Assembly: GCA_019931245.1 (NCBI GenBank)
Contig: JAINDL010000093.1
Coordinates: 1-48,896 of the forward strand
Length of the DNA stretch: 48,896 nucleotides
Direction of reading: 5' to 3'
From: Bryobacteraceae bacterium CoA2 C42
GTDB taxonomy: Bacteria > Acidobacteriota > Terriglobia > Bryobacterales > Bryobacteraceae
The notes beneath the pieces are model-generated. The model searched no databases. It saw only the letters and a list, made by a program, of their open reading frames with translations, and was not told where the DNA came from. The first letter of the stretch is position 1; each line of letters starts with the position of its first letter. The translations under genes and the position numbers were made by a program. Below, in pieces: positions 18,126 through 26,126 of this stretch.

Positions 18126-19628
18126 ATGAGTTCGGGCTGGAAAATTCGTTTTCCCGAGGTTCGCTCCCCCGGCTATCTGGGGCGGCGGTTCGGCAATCTG
18201 CAACTGCGCCTGAAGCTCATTCTCCTGCACAATCTCTTTTTTCTGGTACTATCTGGCGCCGTTTATTTTACCGTCTTCCCCTTACTGGAGCAACGGGTGC
18301 AGGACGATCTGGCCCGCGAGGTCGCCCTTTGCATGGTGTTGTTTGAGGCCGAGACCCTGTGGACGGGGCCGACGGCGACAGCAATTCTGCCGCGCTACGC
18401 CTTCCGGGAGGGCAGCGCCCAGGAACTGGAAATCTCCTCCGAATTGCGCCAGCGGCTGGACCGGCAGCCGGGAGTCAGCATCACCGGCTCGGCCGAAGCT
18501 GGCGCTCCGGCCGGCACAAGTGTTTATCGGCGATTACCCTCTCAAGAGATATATCGGAAAATCCGGATGCCGTATGCCTACTACGAACGTTCGGTCGACC
18601 GGGTCCGCGTTGCCCTCTTTACGGTGCTGGGCATCATCTACGTCCTCGCGATTGTGCTGCTCGAGTCGGTGATCATGCCGCTCTACGTTTACCGTCCCCT
18701 GCACGCCATGCTGAACGCCGACCTGGCATCGCAGACCGGCGACCGGGCCAACGAGATTATCCCGGCCGACTATATCCCGGGAGATGAGATCGGGCAGATC
18801 ATGCGCTCCCGGAATCGCACCGTGGCCGAGTTGCGGCGGCAGGAGGATGAGTTGGAGCATGCGCTCGACCGCCTCGAAAGTGCCAAACGGAAGATGGCCG
18901 ACCAGGACCGTCTGGTGAGCCTTGGCATGCTCAGCGCGGGCGTGGCCCACGAACTGAACACCCCGCTCGCCGTGCTGCAGGGCTCGATTGAGAAGCTGCT
19001 CGAAACGGTGCCGGACCCGCCCACCCGGGAGCGCCTCGGCCGGATGCAGCGGGTGGCCGCGCGCCTGAAGACGATCAGCGAAGGGCTGCTCGATTTCTCC
19101 CGGGTCCGCCGTGAACAGAAGCAGATTGTCCCGCTGCACGAACTCGTCGAAGAGGCCTGGGAGTTGGTCTCGCTCGACGAAAAGGCCGCGCAGACGATTT
19201 TTGACAACCGGACGGCGCTGGAGTGCCGGGTCTATGGCAACGCCGACCGGCTGATGCAGGTCTTCGTCAACCTGCTGCGCAACGCCCTGCAGGCGGTACC
19301 CGCGGGTGCGGGCCGGATTGCGGTGCACACCGCACTGGAGATCGACAACGCGGAACGGTGGTGGAGGATCGCGGTGGAGGATAACGGCCCGGGAATTCCG
19401 CCCGATGTGCTGCCGGATATCTTCGAGGCGTTCATCTCCACCAAGCTCGATGCCAAGGGAACGGGCCTGGGCCTGACCGTCTCGGAGGGCATTATTCAGC
19501 AGCATGGCGGCAGCATCAGCGCTGCCAACCGGCCTGGCGGGGGTGCCCGCCTTGAAATGCGCCTGCCGGAGGCGCCTGTCACCGTGCCGGCCGAAACCAT
19601 GGAAGGAGGCAGCGTCTATGCCCGTTGA
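18126..19628 (+). CDS. Membrane sensor histidine kinase
   Basis: About 500 residues. Two membrane helices (about 29-54 and 161-188) flank a periplasmic sensor of roughly 105 residues without a recognised fold. A HAMP-like linker and a coiled coil (RRQEDELEHALDRLESAKRK) lead to the HisKA domain with the phospho-acceptor His in SAGVAHELNTPLAV (about residue 275). The HATPase domain shows the N box (VFVNLLRNALQAV), G1 (DNGPGIPP) and G2 (GTGLGLTVSEG, then QQHGG). It autophosphorylates and passes phosphate to the regulator encoded next, whose gene overlaps it by 11 bases. ATG at 18126 or TTG at 18120 are both possible starts; the only GAGG lies too close to the ATG to help. Confidence 0.93.
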   Translation: MSSGWKIRFPEVRSPGYLGRRFGNLQLRLKLILLHNLFFLVLSGAVYFTVFPLLEQRVQDDLAREVALCMVLFEAETLWTGPTATAILPRYAFREGSAQELEISSELRQRLDRQPGVSITGSAEAGAPAGTSVYRRLPSQEIYRKIRMPYAYYERSVDRVRVALFTVLGIIYVLAIVLLESVIMPLYVYRPLHAMLNADLASQTGDRANEIIPADYIPGDEIGQIMRSRNRTVAELRRQEDELEHALDRLESAKRKMADQDRLVSLGMLSAGVAHELNTPLAVLQGSIEKLLETVPDPPTRERLGRMQRVAARLKTISEGLLDFSRVRREQKQIVPLHELVEEAWELVSLDEKAAQTIFDNRTALECRVYGNADRLMQVFVNLLRNALQAVPAGAGRIAVHTALEIDNAERWWRIAVEDNGPGIPPDVLPDIFEAFISTKLDAKGTGLGLTVSEGIIQQHGGSISAANRPGGGARLEMRLPEAPVTVPAETMEGGSVYAR

Positions 19629-20247
19629 GGCTCCGGGCCCCGACCTCAAGATTGAGATCGCCATCCTGGACGACGATCTCGACTTTCGCAACTACATGGA
19701 GGATTTCCTGGCCGACGAGGGGATCTACAACGTCCGCCTGTTCTCTCATCCGGAGGAGCTGTACGCCGCCAACGAGCAGCAACTGGCCGACATCGTCCTG
19801 CTCGACATGAAGATGGGCGACTTTCAGGGTGACCAGGTGCTTGAACACCTGCATACGCGCTGGCCCGGGCTCTGCGTGATCGTGGTCACCGGCTACCCTT
19901 CGCTCGAAGACATGCGGCTGACCTTCAAGATGAACGTGTTCGACTACCTGTCGAAACCGTTCTCGCTGGCGCAGCTGCGGCAGACGCTCAAGAACGCCAT
20001 TGAAACCTTCGGCCTCGGCAAGACGCCGCAGGACCGGCTGCGCGAGCGGCTCGGGCACCGCATCAAAGTCCTCCGCGTCGAGCGCGACTGGTCCCTCAAA
20101 GACCTGGCCGCCTCCACAAAACTGAGCGTGTCGCAGATCAGCGCCATTGAGCGCGGCACGCATCTGCCGAGCATGGAGAGCCTGCTGGCCATCTCGCGGG
20201 CCTTTGACAAGAAACCGTCTGAACTCCTGGAAGCGATCGACTTTTGA
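19618..20247 (+). CDS. Response regulator with C-terminal XRE-type helix-turn-helix
   Basis: 209 residues. The receiver domain (about 11-128) has the acidic pair DDD at 18-20, phospho-acceptor D63 in VLLDMKMGD, T91 in VVTGYPS and K113 in YLSKPFS. The C-terminal domain (about 145-205) is an XRE/Cro-type helix-turn-helix: HRIKVLRVERDWSLKDLA, then TKLSVSQISAIERG. This pairing is uncommon; most regulators of this type carry winged-helix, LuxR or Fis domains. The ATG at 19618 has AAGGAGG nine bases upstream and overlaps the kinase gene by 11 bases. It probably binds DNA near its own operon or the receptor gene that starts on its stop codon. Confidence 0.93.
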   Translation: MPVEAPGPDLKIEIAILDDDLDFRNYMEDFLADEGIYNVRLFSHPEELYAANEQQLADIVLLDMKMGDFQGDQVLEHLHTRWPGLCVIVVTGYPSLEDMRLTFKMNVFDYLSKPFSLAQLRQTLKNAIETFGLGKTPQDRLRERLGHRIKVLRVERDWSLKDLAASTKLSVSQISAIERGTHLPSMESLLAISRAFDKKPSELLEAIDF

Positions 20248-22742
20248 AATATCTTCTCACGCTGTTTCTCCCCTGCGTTTTCTGGGCGCAGAAGCCCGAG
20301 GCGGGCGATGCGCAAAAGCGCGTTGAACTGAATTTGCTCGGTAAAGAAGATGCGGCCAAAGGCGAAAGCCGCCGCAATGAGAACATTCAGTTCAATCTGG
20401 TGGACAACAACGCCCTGAAGGAGCTGAACGTCCGGCTGGGGGCGACGGCGACACTCGTCGAGGAGTTCCGGGCCGATCGCGGCTACTTCGGCGCCGAGTT
20501 CGGCACCCCGGCCCCGGGGCCGATTGCGCTTGCGGCGCAGCGCCGGGCCGGCTGGCATGGGAATCTCTTTGCCAACCATCAGAACAGCGTCTTTTCGGCG
20601 CGCGCCTTTTTCCAGGTGGGCGATGTGAAGCCGGCGCGGGAGAACCGTTACGGCTTCCAGACCGGCGGCAGCCCCTGGCGCGGTGGGTTCGTTTCGCTCC
20701 AGGGATCACAGGAGAAGCTGCGCGGACAAGTGAACGGCAACGTGCTGGTGCCCTACGCCGACGAGCGCACCGCGCGGGCCACGGACCCGGCAGTACGGGC
20801 GCTGGTGCAGCGCTACTTCGACGCCTTCGGCCCGGAGCTGCCGAACCGCGCCAACGGCACCCGCCAGTTGAACACCAACGCCCCGCAGCGCATCGACAGC
20901 AACGACGGCGCCATCCGTCTTGAACAGGACCTGACGGCGAAAGACCGGCTCTTCGCCCACTACCAGTACACGAGCCAGACCGTCGACGCCTTTCAGTTGA
21001 TCGCCGGGCAGAACCCGGATACGACCACGCGCTCCCACCGGGCGCGCCTGACGTGGAACCGGGGCGGCAAACTGCTCGTGACCACCAGCTTCGACCGCAT
21101 CGGCTCGCTGCTCGTGCCGGAGCCGAACGCCGTGGGCCCGATGATCTCCACCGCCGGGCTGACCACGCTGGGGCCGCTCGGCGCCATCCCGATCGACCGG
21201 GCGCAAAACACTTTCCGGCAGGAGGCGCAGTACGCCGCTACTTACGGACGGCACACCCTCAGCCTGGGCGGCGGGCTCACGCGCCGGCAGTTCAACGGCC
21301 AGGAGACGGACTCGCACCGCGGCTACCTCTCGTTCTCGAACGACTTCGGGCGGACGGGGATTGAGAATATGCGGCTCGGCACGCCGTCGCAGTATCTGGT
21401 GGCAGTGGGCGATATCCACCGCGGCTTCCGGCAGACGCTGGGCGTGCTGCACGCGCAGGACTCCTGGAAGGTCAACACCAATCTCACGCTCCAGTTGGGC
21501 CTGCGTTGGGAGATGGTGGGCCGCCCCACGGAGGTCAACCGGCGCAACGAAATTCCCTACGACGCGGACTGGAACAACGTGGCGCCGCGCGCGGGCTTTG
21601 CCTGGCGGCTGCCGAAGGGCGCCGGGGTGCTGCGCGGGGCCGCCGGGGTTCACTTCGGCGAGATTCTGCCCGTCTCCTACTCGCAGATCCGCTTCTCGCC
21701 GCCGCTGAGCGTCAAGTTGGTGATCCTGGCCCCCAGCCTGCTCAATCCGCTGGCGGGCAGCGGCGTTGCGCCCAAGGGCAACCTGTATTTGATTGACCGC
21801 GAGATGGCGACGCCCTACCACTACCAGTACAACTTCAGCTGGGAGCGGGCGCTTGGCGCGGGATGGAGGGTGCAGGCCGGCTACGCTGGCAGCCGCGCGC
21901 ATAAGCTGCCGATCATGTGGTACACCAACCGCGCCCACCCGGCGCCCGGCATTCCGCTCACCACGGCGACGATCAACGAACGGCGCCCGATTGCCGAGCT
22001 GGCCGATGTCCGCCTCGTGCTGAACGGTTCGCGCGGCTACTTCGACGCCGGACGGCTCACCGTGGTCGCCCCGCGGGTCAAGCGTTTCACCGTCGACGCC
22101 GCCTACTGGTTCAGCAAGGCGCTCGACCTCGGCGCCGACTACACCAACACGGCCTACGACGCCGACTCGCGCCTGTCCCGCAGCCAGAGCGAGTACGAAA
22201 CGCACAGCGACCGGAAGGGCCGCAGCCAGTTCGACCAGCCCCACGCCTTCCTGGCCCGGGTGAGCTACGACCTGCCCAGGGGCTGGAGCCTCAGCACCGT
22301 GGCGCTGCTCAAGCAGGGGACGCCGTTCAACCTGACCACCCTCGACGGACCCGGCTTCGGCAACGTTGACGGCAACGGCGGCGACCGACCCAACCTGCTT
22401 GACCCCTCGATTCTCGGCCGCAGCTACGGCAACCCGGATACGTCGGTGGCGCGCCTGCCGCGGACGGCCTTCCGCTACATCGACGCGGGCGCGGAGACGG
22501 GCAACCTGGGGGCGAACGTCTTTCGCAAGGGAGCGATCCGCAACGTCAACGCGGCCCTCGCCAAGAGCTGGCAGTTGCCCAAAGACATGAAGCTGCTGGT
22601 CCGGGCCGAGTCGATCAACCTGCTGAACACGCCGCAGTTTGCCGAACCCGGCAGCATCCTGGGCACCCCGGAGTTCGGCTTTATCACGAACACGCTGAAC
22701 GATGGCCGGACGTTTCGGTTTAACTTAGGGCTGCAGTGGTAG
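20244..22742 (+). CDS. TonB-dependent-receptor-like outer membrane protein, co-encoded with a two-component system
   Basis: 832 residues. A signal peptide (KYLLTLFLPCVFWAQ) is followed by a short N-terminal region (FRADRGYFGAEFG, matching the plug region of Oar-like receptors) and a long beta-barrel typical of Acidobacteria: LTAKDRLFAHYQYTSQ, GLRWEMVGRPTEVN, WNNVAPRAGFAWRLP, YQYNFSWERALG, GYAGSRAHKLP, LLNTPQFAEPG and a C-terminal FNLGLQW with the terminal aromatic residue of barrel proteins. It lacks the carboxypeptidase-regulatory-like domain and most of the plug usual in the family, so it may be a specialised porin-like or signalling form. The start is TTG at 20244, overlapping the regulator's TGA as TTGA. 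It converges on the next gene with an 18-base overlap at 22725-22742. Confidence 0.88.
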   Translation: MKYLLTLFLPCVFWAQKPEAGDAQKRVELNLLGKEDAAKGESRRNENIQFNLVDNNALKELNVRLGATATLVEEFRADRGYFGAEFGTPAPGPIALAAQRRAGWHGNLFANHQNSVFSARAFFQVGDVKPARENRYGFQTGGSPWRGGFVSLQGSQEKLRGQVNGNVLVPYADERTARATDPAVRALVQRYFDAFGPELPNRANGTRQLNTNAPQRIDSNDGAIRLEQDLTAKDRLFAHYQYTSQTVDAFQLIAGQNPDTTTRSHRARLTWNRGGKLLVTTSFDRIGSLLVPEPNAVGPMISTAGLTTLGPLGAIPIDRAQNTFRQEAQYAATYGRHTLSLGGGLTRRQFNGQETDSHRGYLSFSNDFGRTGIENMRLGTPSQYLVAVGDIHRGFRQTLGVLHAQDSWKVNTNLTLQLGLRWEMVGRPTEVNRRNEIPYDADWNNVAPRAGFAWRLPKGAGVLRGAAGVHFGEILPVSYSQIRFSPPLSVKLVILAPSLLNPLAGSGVAPKGNLYLIDREMATPYHYQYNFSWERALGAGWRVQAGYAGSRAHKLPIMWYTNRAHPAPGIPLTTATINERRPIAELADVRLVLNGSRGYFDAGRLTVVAPRVKRFTVDAAYWFSKALDLGADYTNTAYDADSRLSRSQSEYETHSDRKGRSQFDQPHAFLARVSYDLPRGWSLSTVALLKQGTPFNLTTLDGPGFGNVDGNGGDRPNLLDPSILGRSYGNPDTSVARLPRTAFRYIDAGAETGNLGANVFRKGAIRNVNAALAKSWQLPKDMKLLVRAESINLLNTPQFAEPGSILGTPEFGFITNTLNDGRTFRFNLGLQW

Positions 22743-25400
22743 CAGGCCGATCTCGCGCAGCCAGGCGAAGCTGTCCGTGAGAGCGCGGTCGATCTCGGCG
22801 GGCGTGGCCGTGTAGCCGGGGACGACGAAGGCGTGCTGGGAGCCGGGATAGAGAATCACCTTCGACCGCCGGTGCGCCCGCGCGAAGCGCTCGGACTCGG
22901 TAAAGGGCACGACGGTATCGTTGCGGCCGTGCAGCAGTAGGGCGGGCGGCGTCCGGGCGTCGATGGCAAACAGCGGCGAAAGGCGGCGGGCTTCGGCCGG
23001 GGACGCCGTGCGGTCCACCCACTTGCCGGTGAGATCGGGGACGGGATTAAAGGCCACGATGGCGTTGGCGCGCTCGCGGGTCACGGTTCCGAGCGCCAGC
23101 GCCAGGTGGCCTCCGGCGCTGTCTCCGGCGGCGACGATGCGCTGCGGGTCCACGCCCAACTCGGCCGCGTTCTTGCGGATCCAGACGAGGGCGGCTTCCA
23201 CGTCTTCGACGGCCGGGGCCACCGAGCCGAGGCGGTACTGCGCCGTAAAGCCGATCGCCCCCTGCGCGGCGCTGTACTCGGCCGCGGGCAGGAACATCTC
23301 CGGGCGGCCGCCGGTCCAGCCGCCGCCGTGAATCCAGAGCACGGCGGGCTTCGGCGCCGCGCCGCGGCGGCCGACCATCGTCAGCTTCAGACCGGGCTTG
23401 TACTCGAACGTCTGCGCCTTCTGCATCTCCCAGGGATCGGCGGCGAGGCCGTTCTGATCCCACACGACGCGACCGGCGCGGAGGGTGAGTTCGCATTGGA
23501 GCAACTGCGTGCCGCTGATCTTCGACCCGCCCACATCGAGGAAGCCGTACTGGCCTTTGTCGAGCCGGAGCAGCGCGACATCGGCTTCGGCGCCGGGCGT
23601 CAGGTGACCAAGCGCGGGGCGGCGGATCGCCTGCGCCGGGGCCCAGGTGGAGGCGCGGATGACGTCGACGAGCGGCATGTTCAGGTTGAGAAACTTCGAC
23701 ATGGTGGCGAGCATGTTCTTCATGCCGCCGTTGGCGCTGCCGACGTGGAGGTCGGTGGAGATCGTGTCGGGCGCGAAGCCCTGGCGCATGGCGGGAACGG
23801 CCCATTGAAACAGCAGCGAGCCCGAGCCGTGGCCCACGTCGAAGAGAATGCCGCGTTCGCGCGCTGCGCGGTAGTGGGGCCGCAGCTTGCCGTCGTGATC
23901 GAGTACGGGATCAAAGGGCCGGTACATGTGCGTGTAGATATCGCCGGGGCGGAGCTTATCGAGGAACAGATCGCGGTGCGGCCGTTCGATGTGGATGACG
24001 CCGAAGTCGACCATCACGGGAAGCTTGGCGAGGGCGGCGGCCTGCACGGCGCGGTCGACGGCAAACCAGTCGGGAGCCATCCAGTGGGCGGTCTTGATGC
24101 CGACGATCAGGTCCGGGTTGGCGGCGGCCATGCGGGCGGCCTCGGCCGGATCGAAGTCGGCCGGGTCCTGCTCATTGGCACCGCCCATGCCGCCGGCGAC
24201 GATGTTGAGAAAGGCCAGCACGCGGGTGGCGGCGGAGCGGATGAGCCGGTCGCGGAAGTCCGGGAAGTTGCGCCAACCGGAGCTGCCGGCATCGACCAGG
24301 GTGGTGACGCCGGCGCGGAAGCTGTGCATGTCGGCCGGGACGGATTGATCGCCGCCGGCGAGCACCTGCCCGTTGGGGCCGGTATAGACGTGGGCGTGCA
24401 GGTCGATGAGGCCGGGGACGACGTAGAGGCCGCGGGCTTCGACCACCCGTTTGGCTTGGGCGCGCGGGATATCGGCGGCGATGGCGGCGATTCGGCCGTT
24501 GTGGATGGCGACGTCGCGGACGGCGTTGAGCTGGTTTTTCGGATCGATGACGGTGCCGCCTTTGAGCAGCAGGTCATAAGCGGGTTCGGCGCCGGTATCG
24601 AAGACGGCCAGCACGGGGAGATGGTCGCTGGGGTAGCGGCCGGCGTTGTGGCGGGTGATGGCATCGACGCGCTTGACCTTCCATTGGGGGGCGCGGAAGA
24701 GGATCCAGTCGATGCGATTGGGGCCGACGGTTCCTTTGAAGCCGTGGAAGGTGCCTTCGGGGCCGCTGGTGGCGGCGGCGACGGACTTGGCATCGGTGAG
24801 GGTGGCGGTGAGGACGCGATAGGCCTCGCTGCCGGGGGCGGTGTTGAAATCGCCGGTGAGGACGAAGGGGGAGGCCAGGCCGAGGCGCGAGGCGATGAGC
24901 TTGGCCGAGGCGACGCGGGCCGCTTCATCCTGCTGGCCGCGGTGGGCGAAGTGGGTGTTGTAGTACGTGAACTTCTGGCGGGTTGCGAGGTCGGTGAAGA
25001 TGGCCCAGGAGACCATGCGCGGCAGCGACATGTTCCAGGAACTGGAGCCGGGGACCTCGGGCGTCTCTGACAGCCAGAAGTTGCCCGAGTCTTCGAGGCG
25101 CAGGCGCGAGGTTTTGTAGAAGACGCCCATGTGCTCGTCCTCTTTGTTGCCGCGGCGGCTGAGGCCGAACCAGGCGTAGCCCGGGAGCTTTTCGACGATG
25201 TACTGGCCCTGGGAGTAGAAGAGTTCCTGCGTGCCCATGACATCGGGAGCGGCTTCGCGGATGGTGTCGACAAGGAGGTCGCGCCGGTTCTCCCAGATAT
25301 CCGGGCCATCGCCGGGATTGGGGTAGCGCACGTTGAAGGTCATCACGCGCAGCTCGGCGGCGAGCAGCGGCAGGGCGGCGAACAGAAGCAGGAAACGCAT
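22725..25400 (-). CDS. Three-domain hydrolase fusion: EEP phosphodiesterase-like, amidohydrolase, alpha/beta hydrolase
   Basis: 891 residues in one uninterrupted frame. After a signal peptide (MRFLLLFAALPLLAA) residues 17-268 are an endonuclease/exonuclease/phosphatase-type domain with E59 (GTQE), NTH at 148-150, GDFN at 183-186, RID at 229-231 and SDH at 258-260. Residues 275-655 are an amidohydrolase with HAH at 335-337, K436 (GIKTAH, probable carboxylated Lys), H491, H524 and D550 (STDLH), close to the amidohydrolase/deacetylase group. Residues 667-890 are an alpha/beta hydrolase with HGGGW at 691, GDSAGG around S761, D828 and H856. All three active sites look intact. It is last in the operon, 11 bases after the dehydrogenase. 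ATG 25400 was chosen for the signal peptide; the open frame upstream is unrelated. Substrate unknown. Confidence 0.88.
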   Translation of the reverse strand: MRFLLLFAALPLLAAELRVMTFNVRYPNPGDGPDIWENRRDLLVDTIREAAPDVMGTQELFYSQGQYIVEKLPGYAWFGLSRRGNKEDEHMGVFYKTSRLRLEDSGNFWLSETPEVPGSSSWNMSLPRMVSWAIFTDLATRQKFTYYNTHFAHRGQQDEAARVASAKLIASRLGLASPFVLTGDFNTAPGSEAYRVLTATLTDAKSVAAATSGPEGTFHGFKGTVGPNRIDWILFRAPQWKVKRVDAITRHNAGRYPSDHLPVLAVFDTGAEPAYDLLLKGGTVIDPKNQLNAVRDVAIHNGRIAAIAADIPRAQAKRVVEARGLYVVPGLIDLHAHVYTGPNGQVLAGGDQSVPADMHSFRAGVTTLVDAGSSGWRNFPDFRDRLIRSAATRVLAFLNIVAGGMGGANEQDPADFDPAEAARMAAANPDLIVGIKTAHWMAPDWFAVDRAVQAAALAKLPVMVDFGVIHIERPHRDLFLDKLRPGDIYTHMYRPFDPVLDHDGKLRPHYRAARERGILFDVGHGSGSLLFQWAVPAMRQGFAPDTISTDLHVGSANGGMKNMLATMSKFLNLNMPLVDVIRASTWAPAQAIRRPALGHLTPGAEADVALLRLDKGQYGFLDVGGSKISGTQLLQCELTLRAGRVVWDQNGLAADPWEMQKAQTFEYKPGLKLTMVGRRGAAPKPAVLWIHGGGWTGGRPEMFLPAAEYSAAQGAIGFTAQYRLGSVAPAVEDVEAALVWIRKNAAELGVDPQRIVAAGDSAGGHLALALGTVTRERANAIVAFNPVPDLTGKWVDRTASPAEARRLSPLFAIDARTPPALLLHGRNDTVVPFTESERFARAHRRSKVILYPGSQHAFVVPGYTATPAEIDRALTDSFAWLREIGLLPLQP

Positions 25401-25411
25401 AGGAGGAAAAA

Positions 25412-26113
25412 TTATTCTCGGCCGGGGAGCGGGAGTACGGCGCCGGTGATTTCGGCGCCGGCATCGCTCGATAGCCAGACCAGGAGGCTGGCGACGTTGG
25501 CGGGCTGCACCCAGCGGGTGGAGTCGTAGTCGGGCATGGCGGTGCGGTTGGCGTGGGTGTCCATGGTGCCGGGCGCGACGATGTTGGCGCGAATGCGGGC
25601 GTCGCGGTTTTCGACGGCGATGGTTTTGATGAGCGAAATCAGCGCGGCTTTGGCGGCGGCGTAGGCGCCGAGGGCCGGCACCGCTTCGAGGGCTGCCGGG
25701 CTGCCGATGGCCAGGAACGCTCCCCGTTTGGCGGCGCGCATGACGGGCAGCACGGCGCGGGCCAGATGGATGGCCGGGCGGAGATTGACGGCGAACATCT
25801 TGTCCCACACTTCGTCCGTCGTCTCTTCGAGGCGCAGTCCGCCGGCGAAGCCGCCCACGAGGTGGACCACCGCGTCGATGCGCCCGTGCAGCAGCATCGT
25901 ATCTTTGACGAGGTCTTCGACCGCGGCGAAATCTTCAAGGGCGACGGCGACGTGGGTGAGGGCCGGGTGCTCCGGGCTCTTGGAGCGCGGCACGCGATCG
26001 ACCCCAACCACGCGGGCGCCGGCTTCAAGAAATGCTTTGGTCACCGGGATGCCGAGGCCGCCGCTGGCGCCGGTGATGATGACGACCTTACCGTCGAGGT
26101 TGAGAGAGAGCAT
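25412..26113 (-). CDS. Short-chain dehydrogenase/reductase
   Basis: 233 residues. Classical SDR: cofactor motif TGASGGLG at 14-21, a D in VVGVDR that would bind the adenosine ribose of NAD(H), HLVGG in place of NNAG, N in MFAVNLRP, catalytic S in AIGSPAALE and the YAAAK pair (Tyr and Lys). The C-terminal VAPGTMDTHANR resembles the substrate loop. It reduces or oxidises an alcohol/ketone; the substrate cannot be read from sequence. It lies between sulfatase (13-base gap) and the hydrolase fusion (11-base gap), so it is very probably part of the same catabolic operon. Unlike its neighbours it has no export signal and acts in the cytoplasm. Confidence 0.94.
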   Translation of the reverse strand: MLSLNLDGKVVIITGASGGLGIPVTKAFLEAGARVVGVDRVPRSKSPEHPALTHVAVALEDFAAVEDLVKDTMLLHGRIDAVVHLVGGFAGGLRLEETTDEVWDKMFAVNLRPAIHLARAVLPVMRAAKRGAFLAIGSPAALEAVPALGAYAAAKAALISLIKTIAVENRDARIRANIVAPGTMDTHANRTAMPDYDSTRWVQPANVASLLVWLSSDAGAEITGAVLPLPGRE

Positions 26114-26126
26114 AGCGTTCGAACTC

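Noticed and set aside
20706-22244. 512-codon minus-strand open frame inside the receptor gene
   Set aside because: Gly/Ala/Val/Arg-rich shadow; the plus strand has clear outer membrane barrel features.
25401-25808. N-terminal 136-codon extension of the triple hydrolase frame
   Set aside because: Arg/His/Pro-rich and overlaps the dehydrogenase gene; the signal peptide starts at 25400.
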